Positions 1 through 10,377 of a stretch of DNA of 64,000 nt are shown here, piece after piece. Position numbers and translations under genes: made by a program. Location of the stretch: assembly GCA_021234155.1 (NCBI GenBank), contig JAJEKV010000015.1, positions 6,023,194 through 6,087,193 of the forward strand, written 5' to 3'. This DNA comes from Isoetes taiwanensis. Taxonomy: Eukaryota; Streptophyta; Lycopodiopsida; Isoetales; Isoetaceae. Under the pieces are notes generated by a model. The model ran no database searches. It saw nothing but the letters and a program-made list of their open reading frames with translations, and was not told where the DNA came from. How positions within the stretch are numbered: the stretch's first letter is position 1; each line of letters starts with the position of its first letter.

Positions 1-330
1 CATACTTATTCTTTATAAATGCGCTTGTTGAAATTTGGCGATAGTCTATACACATTCTTAAGGCGCCATCTTTCTTCTTCACGAAGAGTATGGGTGCTCC
101 AAAAAGGAGACACACTTGCTCTAATAAAACCAAGCTCAAGCAATTCACGGAGTTGCTTCTTGAGCTCAATCAACTCCGGTGTGCTCATCAGTATGGTGCC
201 TTGCTGGTAGGCTTAGCATCACGGTGCTAATGTGATCTCACACTCCACACCCCTATAAGGTGGTAGCTGCGGATTTCATCAGGAAATACATCCTTGAATT
301 CGAAATAAGCCTTGCACTCTTGGCTTGGGC
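1..330 (-). pseudogene. Ty3/gypsy pol: protease-RT linker and start of reverse transcriptase
   Basis: The minus strand reads FKDVFPDEI (the conserved linker before RT in plant Ty3 elements). After a frame change it reads [20 protein letters not shown] followed by [11 protein letters not shown], the standard start of the Ty3 RT domain (usually ...GFIRPSxSPWGAPV). The expected VLFVKKKDG and DYRxLN motifs follow in damaged form ([20 protein letters not shown]). The catalytic YxDD would lie beyond the window edge. Several in-frame stops show this is a pseudogene. Confidence 0.85.
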
Positions 331-1348
331 AAGCTGCTTCCCCTTTTGGTCGTTTCCATCCTGTTTATTGGGCTCAAGCGCCTCTAATCTCAAAATGTAA
401 TCCACTCTGTTTCTTTCTATACTTTTCCTTATTTGCTTCAAAGAAGTACACTTGCATAGAAGAAGCTACCTTCTTTACCTCTCACTATGAATTTGGTGCC
501 GTCCGGTCTTTGTCATGGCGACTTCATTGCGGTCATGATCGATCATGGCTTTTTTTGGCTTTAGGAACTCCATTCCTACTATAAGGTCATACCTTCCAAT
601 CTCCATGACCTCGCCCCCATCGGCCACTTACTTCCACTAAGGTCTATGTCGAAAAGTAATCCTTCTCCCCTTAGTGTGCGAATGGGCGCCGTTTTGCCAT
701 AGCAAGCGGCCTTGGCTTAGACTTCAATACCTTGTTCTTCCTTAGGGCAGCCAGCCTAGGAGAGCGAAATTGTGAGAGCTACACGTGTCTATGAGGGACT
801 ACATATGGGTTGCTATCTATGATTCCATCGGTTGCGATCACTTGCCGATTGATTTTCTATATCACCACCGACTCAATATTTGCCTGAGATATGGCACTCA
901 CCATCTATGAAGTCCGGGCCTCATCCGGGTCGTCGTCTTCATATACGTGGCGAATCCCAATCCATAAGCTCTGCCAAAGCCGCCACCGCATGACGAATGG
1001 GCAATCGGGTGTTCGGTGCCACATTTGGAAGCACACGGAAACATAGCTTTTTCTCAATACATTTCTGTCTCTTCTCTTTCGCCGATTTTGTCTAGAATGC
1101 GCTTTTAACATCTTGCCCCACGATGCATTCTGCGGTTTACGGTCCCCAAAGGTCTTACCACGAGCTCTTAGTCTTTGGCTTTGGCCTCGATGGCGTGGCT
1201 GGCTGATTGCTTACTGCAGTGCGCCCTTGGTGCGCCACGAAGCTTTACCCTCGAAGGCATTTGTTTCTCTGCTGAGTTGATGGTGCTTCCTCCAAACTTA
1301 TCGCTTTGTCTTGGCCTCTGCGTGGTGACCTTGGGTTGATTGCTCGGA

Positions 1349-1850
1349 CTAGCCTTTTGATGTTCTGCCGGGTCCCTCAATGTAAGTTTCAACCGCTTGC
1401 CTTTTACGACACTCGGGAACATGGAGTCTAAGTCGCATAAATTCCTCTGTATACTTTGCTCGCGACAATGTACCACGGTTCAACCTGGAGAACTGCTGGA
1501 TCTGCCTGCTAGTATGTGACCTAGGCACATAATGTCTGCGAAAAACCTTCTTTGAAGGTCTTGAATGCAAGAATCGTTCCTTTTGAGCTTGTTGGACTTT
1601 GCATAGCCCTTCCACCAGATTCTAGCTGCTCCTATCAAGTTTGCTGTGGCAACTTTCCCTATATCCTTATCCTTCATGCCATAAGAGTTGCCGAACTCTT
1701 CCATCTCATCAAGCCAGGCTTCTTCCTCCATACCTGACCTGTCCTTCCCCGAGAACTGACCCAACTTCTTAGTCTTCCACACATTGCTCATAGCACTGTC
1801 AACTTTCTTTTGATAATCATCTTCCTTCCTTGCCCTGGCTCTTACCTGTC
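1349..1850 (-). pseudogene. Ty3/gypsy gag (capsid) fragment
   Basis: Translation from about 1845 reads through KVDSAMSNVW into an AWLDEMEEF segment, then DKDIGKVATANLIGAARIWW. This is the conserved Ty3/gypsy retrotransposon gag motif (a tryptophan-rich helix around ARIWWxG). The frame shifts near 1600, where QQAQKERF and RRHYVPRSH continue the gag homology in another frame. Gag forms the virus-like particle that packages element RNA. The protein is broken here. A possible splice acceptor (TTGACAG) precedes the reading frame at about 1842-1848, but I cannot show that it is used. Confidence 0.8.
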
Positions 1851-2139
1851 AAGATCATAATAAGTCATTAATATATAGAAGTACATTTTATGAAATACAT
1901 GATAATATCAAAAGAAGATTACTTAATACAATTCAAAACTTGAAGGAAATCTTATAGCTGATCAATGGCCTCAAAGCTTAAAGAAATTCTTCACATCCCT
2001 AAATCGGAGGCCTTTTTGCCGGGTTGCTTGAGCAGATGTTCCTTGTCGATCCTCCCTCGAGTGCTTTCGAGCCATTTCGATTCAGGGAGTTCAGTGCGAT
2101 TCGCTACTATGCGAAAGTGATCGTCCACGAGGTGGCCCC

Positions 2140-3530
2140 TAAGCGGTCAAGGCAATGGAGCGCTTCGGATCTCTTGAAAAGGATGGACGTGATCGCATAT
2201 GGGGTATTATATCTTCAGTCTTTGCAAGCCCGAGAGTGCTATGAGAAGTGCCATGATTCTTCCCCTTGACCTGAACTCCTTGTGGAAGACTACCATTTGC
2301 CCTTGGTGAGATTTTGGAAGGTAGTAGCTGAAGTGCCGTACCTTTACCCGGTGCCTCGCGAACCGCATGCCCTTCCTTTGAGCCGCTCCAGGTAAGGCGC
2401 CCAGCGCCATAAGATCTTCATGGTCTCTCCACATCTTTGGTTGCATTGTCAAGTTGATGCTCTTGGACCCTTCCCTCATGCTCCCGGCTCAACTGGTCCC
2501 GGCTTGAGCTTGGGTCCCTCCCCTGGTTTGTCTGATTGTGCTCTGTATCTGCTGGAACTCTTCCTCACGAAATGCCAGTTCTCGTTTGTCGGTGAATTTC
2601 CCTTATCTGGCGGTAGGCTGCTATGTCGGAACATTGTCTCCCCAAAGCATAAGAGTGTCTCTCCATGACTCCCTTGGAATCTCCCGGTATGAATAGTCGA
2701 TGAGGTCCGTGCTTTTCCCATGCGCTATCATGCCTAGAAGCTCGTCGATTCGAAGTCCCTGTTCTGGCGGTATGACAAGTTGAGAATGTCATTTGCTAGA
2801 ATGTACTCCTCTCCGTCGATGACTATCGCGACAAAGTCGGATGCCGGCCGGTGGCTCGGTGGCTCTTCCCGATGTCGTCGTTGTGCCTTGACATGTATCT
2901 CTGCATCCTTGTTGCCTCCACGCTCTCCCATTCGGGTTTTGCTCCCCGCTTTCTTTCGTAGTCTTCGTCGATCGCAGAGGCGGGTGCCTTGACGGCGTGG
3001 TGCCATGGTACTCTCGGCGGAGGAATCTATATTGAGGATCGGTCACGAGCCCCTACGAGTATCAAGTGGAGCTAAGTCTAAGGGCTGAGCGGAAGGTTCC
3101 CCTACTTTGTTGATTGACTTATAGTGCATGAAGAGGGCAAGGGTCATGCGAGATGAAAGGTACCTATGCCTATTGTGTCTGCGCAGGTCATGTGTCGGGC
3201 ATGGTCCTAGTCCTATCCCATAGTCGCTTCTTGCCTTTGGATCCTCCCATCTCTCGACCTAAGGCTTGGGTGAGTGTCTCCAGAGAAACCCAATTCCCTC
3301 CCTAGGAGGTAGTCCTAACTTCCCAAGGCGGGGACACGGTTGGTCATATTGGCACATGATATCCGTGTAATATGGTGTTCTAGGCGAGTTGCATGAAGAT
3401 CAAACAAGTGGTCAAACACAAAGAAGGCTTGGTCAGCAGGAGCTGATGGATATGGTTTTGCAACATTGTACCATCTTTCAAAGTTCTTTGCGCCATTGAG
3501 CAAAGAAGGGTGCGAGAAAATGGCTTGCAA
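2140..3530 (-). pseudogene. Type II accessory ORF of a retrotransposon, with a putative degraded H3-like fold at its C-terminal end
   Basis: The reading frame is broken, but pieces can be followed on the minus strand. 3530-3315 reads NFERWYNVAKPYPSAPADQA then FFVFDHLFDL. 3006-2734 contains FVAIVIDGEEYILANDILNL. A neighbouring frame continues with RIDELLGMIAHGKSTDLIDY. The IDGEEY(I/L)L..DI.NL block and the (P/A)D..(V/F)F..D..(I/F) block are shared with the gene at 25555-24892. From about 2400 to 2140 a weak pattern (VRHF, SYY, then PRA in another frame, then KEFRS) resembles the H3-fold helices seen at 26410-26286 and 9250-8985. Decayed Ty3 gag follows about 300 bp downstream on the same strand. 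I am fairly sure of the family link to 25555 and unsure of the histone fold in this copy. Confidence 0.55.
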
Positions 3531-3605
3531 AAGATCAATGAGGAGTCGAGAAAATCGCCTAAGTGGTGGGGAGCAGTTCTATTGAAGGGAAATGGCAAAT
3601 GAGGC

Positions 3606-3615
3606 CCTTTTTATA
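3606..3615 (-). promoter_or_regulatory. TATA box of the type II accessory ORF
   Basis: The minus strand reads CTATAAAAAGGGCC about 80 bp upstream of the first recognisable coding segment. The same position relative to the coding start is occupied by TATAAATAG at 25690 and 27642. All three lie between a hairpin pair and an accessory ORF, so this is probably a Pol II core promoter inside the element. Confidence 0.55.
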
Positions 3616-3792
3616 GACTATGGTTGACCTCGGGGATTCGTGCAAAAGGTACCTACATAGGAAGGCCTTGGTTCTATGGCTATGGGTGTCCAAATGAGCT
3701 ACCATGAAGTGCAAATCTAAGCAAAACAAAGCAAGAAACACTACATGGCGGTTTGTTTGGTTGAATTAGCTAATTTAGGTCGAAAATGGCTG

Positions 3793-3860
3793 ACCGGGTG
3801 AATCTGCGAAAGGCCTCCATCGCTTAACGCCAGACGCGTTTGGCTGGCGGTCTCACCGGT
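3793..3860. repeat. Hairpin-forming inverted repeat, proximal copy of a pair
   Basis: Outer arms ACC(G)GGTGA and TCACCGGT pair, as do inner arms CGCCAG and CTGGCG. The 68-bp hairpin lies about 180 bp upstream of the TATA box at 3606. It matches in position, though not closely in sequence, the 67-bp hairpins near 25892 and 27752. Shared elements are GGTCTCAC and a GGCG-rich arm. Confidence 0.7.
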
Positions 3861-3987
3861 AATAATTTTGGAGCCAATTTGGTCAAATTTGAGAGTTTGA
3901 AGATGCTAACATGGCTAATTGGATCAATTCTAACCTAACTAGCAACTTATTTTGAACAAAGCCCGACACCTAAAAGCACAATTTAAG

Positions 3988-4062
3988 ACCGGGTGAATCC
4001 CGAAAGCAGCGCCAGCGTCCTAGGCCGAGGACGCAGAGGCCATTGGCGCGGTCTCACCCGGT
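3988..4062. repeat. Hairpin-forming inverted repeat, distal copy of a pair
   Basis: Three nested perfect arm pairs are visible: ACCGGGTGA with TCACCCGGT, GCGCCA with TGGCGC, and GCGTCCT with AGGACGC. The cruciform potential is strong over 75 bp. It starts 195 bp from the start of the proximal copy, similar to the 184-200 bp spacing of the other two pairs. Confidence 0.75.
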
Positions 4063-5433
4063 TGCCCCGATTTTTTGCTTTTTGGATGATTTTTTTTGCC
4101 AAAATTTACGTTGTAGCCATGATTTCTAGGGTATTCCTAAGCATGTTATAAAGAATTCTACTACAATTGGGTTTAATTTCCTAGATTTCAAGCATCTAAC
4201 ATTTTTAGCACGCCAGCCTAACCAAGCGTGCAACCCTCCTTGCAATTCTAGGCTATCCACGTAGCAGGTCCACCTCATAAAAAACTGATGTGGCAAAAGT
4301 TTCGCCGTTAGATTTCTTTCTATTAAAATCTACGGCCAAGAAAATTAGAAAATGGCTTAAAAAAAAGCACGGAGATGGAAAAGGCCACGAACAAGTTCCT
4401 CCGGCAGTTTTCCCATGCGCTGAGGAATAGTCTTTTTGCATTTCTTACTGCCGCACATTGCCCAAGGCTGTGGCGAATCCGTTTACCGAATAGTAAACTG
4501 GTAAGATGCTATTGCCAAAAAATGTCTTCGTTATGGATTTTCATATTTGGGCTTATTTGGGCTGTGTTGTTATTTGGGCTGTGTTGTAGGAAATTTTTCC
4601 TGCGTGGTGCCTACATCGATTGGAATCCATTTGATAGGTTTCTTGCAACCACGTCAAATTCTTTGGGCTTTCTTGCAAGCATCTCATATTCTTCCGGCAA
4701 TCTAGAGGCAGGTTGGTATTTTACTTTCAAGGATATGTCCGTCCTTTGTTTAATACGTCTTCCATTATTTTGTTTTGGTTCGACCAGAACCCTAGCATAT
4801 CTTTCATGTTCTTCTTTTGTGCTACCGTCCCATCCTTCTAATAGTGTCTAACAAATAATTCCGTTTGACACCAACAGTGGTGTTTCCCTTGCCCATTTTC
4901 TTAAAGGCAATGCTAATATCGTCCTTTCGTGAAATAGCTTTTGATCCAATCGAGTGCTGCTTCTTCATTTGCCGGGTATGTCTTGATAGGACTAATTCAA
5001 TGCATGTTGGATCCCTAGCTTCATCTAACGGTAAGTCCTTTGCTTTCTTAATATAATACTTTTATGGGCTGTAGAATGCACAATGTGTAATTATTTGCCA
5101 ATGTCAAAAGCAACTCAAAGATCAGCCAAGAGCTACTACGCTCGCCAGAGATTGTGAAAATATTTATTTGGCTCACTGCAAGTGGAAGCATGCAACGTCT
5201 CTATAGCCCAATAATACCGTGCGGGCTATTATCGATGTTAATTATGAATGAGCCTACTGGCATATCTTTCATGTTCTTCTTTTTTGCTACCGTCCTATCC
5301 TTCTAACAGACAATAACGAACTCTTTCTGGTAAGGTAACTTATCCAACTGGGTTTAGAAGATCATGTTTATGTAAGAATGTTTTTGGATATTTAAATGAG
5401 AACCTCAAATCTTTACTTTATGAAGATTTACAT
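4063..5433. other. Region without a recognised gene
   Basis: A 158-codon ORF lies at 4375-4851 (plus) with one hydrophobic stretch (LWIFIFGLIWAVLLFG). I recognise no family and do not consider it a supported gene. A 48-bp segment beginning CATATCTTTCATGTTCTTC occurs at about 4796 and again at about 5261. Otherwise the region is AT-rich spacer. Confidence 0.4.
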
Positions 5434-6098
5434 GTCATTTACCTAAACCGTCAATAGGCATCATATTTCTTTGCTTCTTCAGAGCTTGGTACTGATCTGA
5501 GAGCTTGTCAGTCACTGGAAATCAGCATTGTCTACTTTCCACTTACTCTTATGCTACGCTTTATATGGTTTATCTGCAGTAGATGATATTATGCTGCACA
5601 TGCACAGCAAGTATGCATTGTGCCTAGCATCTATATAGCTTGTTCAAATTACAATACAAGTAGAGTTTTTGAGAGCTTCTTTAGCACTAGTACAGTGTGT
5701 GATTAGTATCTACTGTATACCGTGTTTGGATATAATGCCAAATGAATGTAATCTCATGTTTACATATTTTGTGTCTGCTTTTAACAAGTGAATCTTGTGC
5801 ATTCTTATTGCACTCAAACTTTCAGAATTTAGGACTGCAGCCTAGTCTTCAAGCGCATAATATTTCAACCAAGGTAATTCTATGATTGCATCTGATATAG
5901 CCCATGTGGGATTTGAGGGCTATTCTACTCACATTCTGACACCTTCTAGCATTGAAGGGCATTTTCTAGCATTCCACTATGCAAGAATTCAAGTATCCCC
6001 TCTAAAGGAAAATGCTGTGCACATTCTGAAAGCGTGGCATTCCATGAACAAAACAGCTTGTGGACTCATTTTATGAGTTCTTTTCCTGAAAGCATAGC
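5434..6098 (+). repeat. Direct duplication, first copy (665 bp)
   Basis: This segment recurs at 6619-7283, offset by exactly 1185 bp, with only scattered substitutions. Each copy ends with a 64-codon ORF (5882-6076 and 7067-7261) starting MIASDIAHVGFEGYSTHI. The two ORFs differ by one residue (P to S in HILTPSS/HILTLSS region). I do not recognise the peptide. The second copy runs directly into the ankyrin-like coding sequence. Confidence 0.9.
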
Positions 6099-6618
6099 AT
6101 TTAAAGGAAACATTTCTAAGCGAATTTAATACTACAGTATCTCCATTAGGCCATGACTTAATAAGCCCAAGATCAACCTGTGAAACATGATTCTACAACT
6201 ATATCCATGATAAATAGTCCTGAGACTGCAAGCTTATCAGCATTTATATTTCTTCATCTCCTTTTGCCAAAAACGTTGCAAAATATTGCTCTTGGATATT
6301 ATATTGAAGTTCAAACAATAGACTTATGGGTGCAATCACATGCAATGGGATGATCACATTGCAGGGAGACAGCAGTTTAAACCGGCATTGTGTGTGACGG
6401 CAGTCTAAACTGGCACTGTATGCAAGCTTATCTTGACAAATTATCCACAAGCAAATGATAATTGACGCTTTTCAAAGCCCAGACTATCTAAAGAATGCTT
6501 CTTAGTCGTTTACTAAAGGAACCATACTATATTCAATTTATAAGAGAGGCCTGCTCTACAAACAAACAATATTGACCTTGATGTGATAACCACGTAGCTG
6601 CCATCAACCGCATTAGCT

Positions 6619-7283
6619 GTCATTTACCTAAACCGCCAATAGGCATCATATTTCTTTGCTTCTTCAGAGCTTGGTACTGATCTGAGAGCTTGTCAGTCAC
6701 TGCAAATCAGCATTGTGTACTTTCCACTTACTCTTATGCTACGCTTTATATGGTTTATCTGCATTAGACAATATTATGCTGCACATGCACAGCAAGTATG
6801 CATTGTGCCTAGCATCTATATAGCTTGTTCAAATTACAATACAAGCAGAGTTTTTGAGAGCTTCTTTAGCACTAGTACAGTGTGTGACTAGTATCTACTG
6901 TATACCGTGTTTGGATATAATGCCAAATGAATGTAATCTCATGTTTACATATTTTGTGTTTGCTTTTAACCAGTGAATCTTGTGCATTCTTATTGCACTC
7001 AAACTTTCAGAATTTAGGACTGCAGCCTAGTCTTCAAGCGCATAATATTTCAACCAAGGTAATTCTATGATTGCATCTGATATAGCCCATGTGGGATTTG
7101 AGGGCTATTCTACTCACATTCTGACACTTTCTAGCATTGAAGGGCATTTTCTAGCATTCCACTATGCAAGAATTCAAGTATCCCCTCTAAAGGAAAATGC
7201 TGTGCACATTCTGAAAGCGTGGCATTCCATGAACAAAACAGCTTGTGGACTCATTTTATGAGTTCTTTTCCTGAAAGCATAGC
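6619..7283 (+). repeat. Direct duplication, second copy (665 bp)
   Basis: Matches 5434-6098. The junction with following sequence lies at the end of CTGAAAGCATAGC, after which this copy continues into the ankyrin/PGG remnant. High identity implies a recent local duplication. Confidence 0.9.
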
Positions 7284-8487
7284 TTGTGGACTCACCTTGT
7301 TGTCACTGCAATCTGCACAGCTATGAAATTGTTGGGACCATGTTCTAGATCCTCTATGAGGCCTTTATTTGATCCTTTAGCGTTTCACAAGAATAAGGCT
7401 ACTTTGCTTCATCATGCAGCAGCTTATGGAAATATAGAAGACCTAAAATGGATAGTGGAACAGATACATAATGTTAGTAGGCGCAGCCTTGTGCCTTGCA
7501 CTGATTAAGAATAAGCTTGAATTTACAGAAGAACAGGATGCATGCATGACATAAATACTTGGACACTGGAAATAGATCAGGAAATTGATGACAAGCTAGT
7601 TGAAGCATTTTAGAAAACGATCATAAAGGAACACAGCAGAGATGTGCTGATCAATGAGATGCTGAATGTCGCAAAAATCATCGTACAATACAGCAATGAA
7701 GATATTGTAAACAGGAAAGAGAGCATAACTGAACAGACAACATTGGACTGAGCAACTATACTAGAACAAAAAAACATTGTTTTGGTACTTTGTAGAACAG
7801 AATATTTTTCCAAGGCTTTAACAGCTGCTGTGGAAGACAGATATGGTAAGACTCCATTGGTGTATGCCACGGGGAACTATTAGAAAGAAAAGATGTTCTG
7901 TCTCAAGTTAACGGTCTTTATAGAGATCGTGAAGTCTTCGTGGATGCAGCCAATACAATTCTAGTTGGTGCTGCCTTGATTGCCACTGTTGTGTTTTCAG
8001 GATGGCTGATAATACCCATTTCAAATGATACCTCCCATAATTATCCAAAACATTTTGGTTTGAGGATATTTGGAGTGTTTAATAGCTTGTCCTTCTTTTC
8101 AATCGCAACTATTCTTGCTGATGCATATGCAGTGTTACCGATACCAGGCATAGCAGGGAAAGCTATAGGCATTATGGTACACCTGATGCAGAACTGAAAC
8201 CCTCATTTGCAGGAGGTGAAGATCTTGTGCACATAAAGGCTTTTAAGGATATTGAAATTTGTTCTACATTAATCCTGCTTTTATTTTCAGGTATAACCGT
8301 GCTATGGGCTCTTGCTGCTGCTTTGGTTCCAGCAATGCAAAAGGGGAACAACACTACAGGGAGTTTAAAAATAGCACTTTACATTATCAATATAGTTACT
8401 CGTTATTTCACAGATCCCTCCACTGAATTGGAAATTGTTCTTAAAGTTCCTAGAGTTTACAAATTGGCCTTAACAGATTGTTCATAG
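7284..8487 (+). pseudogene. Ankyrin-repeat/PGG transmembrane protein (ACD6-like) remnant
   Basis: 7284-7508 encodes an ankyrin-like unit, ATLLHHAAAYGNIEDLKWIV. Near 7820 DRYGKTPLVYA resembles the start of a second unit. From about 7885 the frame HGELLERKDVLSQVNGLYRD leads into DAANTILVGAALIATVVFSG, the characteristic first membrane helix of the PGG domain. Further hydrophobic segments follow (FGVFNSLSFFSIATILA; STLILLLFSGITVLWALAAA at about 8263). Members of this family are plasma-membrane ankyrin proteins, some with roles in plant defence signalling. A stop after VHLMQN at 8197 and frame changes near 7510 and 7870 suggest a pseudogene, although introns could explain part of the breakage. Confidence 0.75.
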
Positions 8488-8984
8488 CTCATCCTACGTC
8501 ATAATCATTATTTTGAATAATATAAGTTCTCATTTCTGAAAAATGTTAATGAAAAGTGCATGTAGTCCCATGTGACAGTAACAGAAAACAACAACTAGAG
8601 TGCATTGAGAGAGTAAACGATGAAGTGAAGCATGTTGACCTTGCAAACAGTTTTATAGTTTTATCCTTTCAATGATTCTTATGCCGGAAAAGAGATATTT
8701 CAATTTGTACATTGGTGGAGATATGTGCATGTTGATCCTCCGTTCTGAGTAATCTAGCTGCTACATCCTTGGAGTATACTACAAACATAATTCAATTATT
8801 CTTTCCTATTCAAATACCTTCCCTAATTTTCATGTGCCTTTATTTTCTATGGCCTCTGGCGTGCCTTTTTGCTAGTTCTACTTACAGAGGAAAATAACTT
8901 TTATATTAATAAGAAAACACAATTACATGAAAATTTTAATCCTCTAACAAAATTTACAAAAAAATTGAGGGCCTAGGGCCTCTC
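8488..8984. other. Intergenic spacer, nothing recognised
   Basis: AT-rich sequence between the end of the ankyrin/PGG remnant (plus) and the end of the H3-like pseudogene (minus). I see no ORF or repeat of note. Confidence 0.4.
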
Positions 8985-9565
8985 CCCAATTCTCAGGTGC
9001 TAAGTGAATGTCCCCGGCATGAGGGTAACTCTCTTAGCATGGATGCATTGCAGGTTCCCTTCCTCAAAGAGGCACCGGCAGCGCAGCCCGGCCCTCTTGC
9101 TTGGGGCGGGTCATTAGAGGGGTAACCCTATAATCGGTCCGGAACTCCTGCATGATTTCCCTAAGGAGACGCTCGAAGGGCGCCTTCCTTATAAGGAGAT
9201 TGGTGCACATTTGAAAGTGCTTTATCTCCCTAAACACCCGTGGTGAACCCTTTTGGGTTTTTCCGGTCTAGGTGGGGGTGGCTTAGGCTGGTTTTTCTTC
9301 GGCCTGCCTCCCTCCACGGCTCGCTGCACCTCCTGACGGCAGTACCAGTCATTGTACCTCGTCCAGCGACGGAGGTACTCTTGGTATACCTTCATTTTGC
9401 GCATGAATTCCGCGATCGGCGGGCGTGAATTCCCGTTCTCCCTATACTTCTTGACTCGCTTTGGTGGCTCCGGCCACTTAGGGTAAGGTGGTTTCGCGTC
9501 GGGGCCCTGCTGCTCCTCCTCCTCCTCGCCGTCTCCCCCTTCCTGTACCTCCTCCTCTTCACGAG
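8985..9565 (-). pseudogene. Histone H3/CENH3-like fold with acidic and proline-rich extension (C-terminal part of accessory gene)
   Basis: From 9564 the minus strand reads an acidic segment (REEEEVQEGG, EEEEEQQGP), then KPPYPKWPEPPKRVKKYREN, a basic helical segment (MRKMKVYQEYLRRW) and [19 protein letters not shown] frameshift at about 9240 follows. The histone fold is then [34 protein letters not shown] (alpha-N, alpha-1, loop 1), a damaged alpha-2 ([12 protein letters not shown]), and after another shift [19 protein letters not shown] with a DIHLA-like end (alpha-2 end to alpha-3). By my count 22 of 37 residues in alpha-N/alpha-1 match canonical H3. HFQ, APF and RVTLM resemble plant CENH3. 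At least three frameshifts make it a pseudogene. The segment before the fold matches the gene at 26715-26286. The 5' part is replaced by the inverted-repeat element starting at 9566. Confidence 0.85.
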
Positions 9566-10364
9566 CACACTCACCCCGGTTTTTGGTCCACTGTTGAAAA
9601 CATCAGTTTTGGTAGGTCTACATGTCCTGTTTTCAAAGAATCCTACATGTGGATTTGTGAAGGTATGGTTTTGTTCGATAATGGTGTTCTTTTTTGATTG
9701 GACTAAAACATCCCTTTGTTGTTTTGTAGTTTCTTCTATTGTGACATGTCATTTTATAATACAATCCAATTGTAGGAAAGAGTACTTGAATTTCTACATG
9801 TCTAATAATTCTATTGTCACATGTCTTTATAGATGTAGGAAAGAATATTTGATTCTCTACATGTCCTATACTTCCATTCACATGTCTTTATAGTAGTAGG
9901 AATGAGTACTTTATTTGCTAAGGCATTGTAGGAAAGAATACATGAATTACGACATGTGTAATACTTCTATTGTCACATGTCTTTATAGAAGCCCGGGAAG
10001 AATACTTGATTCTCTACATGTCATATGCTTCCATGTCACATGTCTTTATAGTAGTAGGAAGGAAGGAAGGTACTTTTTATAGTAGTAGGACAGACGAGTA
10101 CTTTATTTGCTAAGGCATTGTAGGAAAGAATACATGAATTACTGACATGTGTAATACTTCTATTCTCACATGTCTTTATAGAAGTAGGAAAGAGTACTTG
10201 ATTCTCTACATGTCCTATCCTTCCATATCTGGGGTCTTTATAGTGGTGGGACGAGTACTTGATTTGCTACATGTGATGCACGTGCACGATCACATGTTCT
10301 TATACTAGTATTCCATGTAACACAAGTTACTTCAACTACTTCAATTACTTAACACCTATTTTTT
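9566..10364 (+). repeat. Left terminal inverted repeat, internally repetitive
   Basis: Matches 24128-24891 in reverse orientation. It contains tandem degenerate units built around ACATGTCTTTATAG, GTAGGAAAGA and TACTTGATTCTCTACATG. The inner boundary is at the shared AACACCTATTTTTT. Confidence 0.85.
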
Positions 10365-10377
10365 GCATAGCGTGGGC

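Larger units (their letters stand above)
1..1850 (-). mobile_element. Ty3/gypsy retrotransposon internal region (gag-pol), decayed, cut by window edge
   Basis: On the minus strand the order is gag (about 1850-1150), a zinc-knuckle-like stretch (about 1070-1010), protease-linker-like sequence (about 760-480) and the N-terminal part of reverse transcriptase (about 330-1). This is the normal Ty3/gypsy order. Every domain is recognisable only in pieces, because frames change and stop codons occur throughout, so the copy is dead. The body continues beyond coordinate 1. Upstream on the same strand (2140-3530) lies an accessory ORF related to the histone-like genes further right, which suggests the accessory gene belongs to this element. 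No LTR for this copy was found in the window. Confidence 0.85.

Noticed and set aside
1987-2075. Short minus-strand ORF starting MARKHSREDRQGT, reminiscent of an H3/CENH3 tail start
   Set aside because: Only 34 codons, lacks T3 and the TARK segment, and lies between the type II ORF and gag. It could be a decayed type I start, but the resemblance is too short to claim.
4375-4851. 158-codon ORF with one hydrophobic segment
   Set aside because: Composition is Phe/Leu/Ser-rich as expected from AT-rich non-coding DNA; no family match and no promoter evidence.
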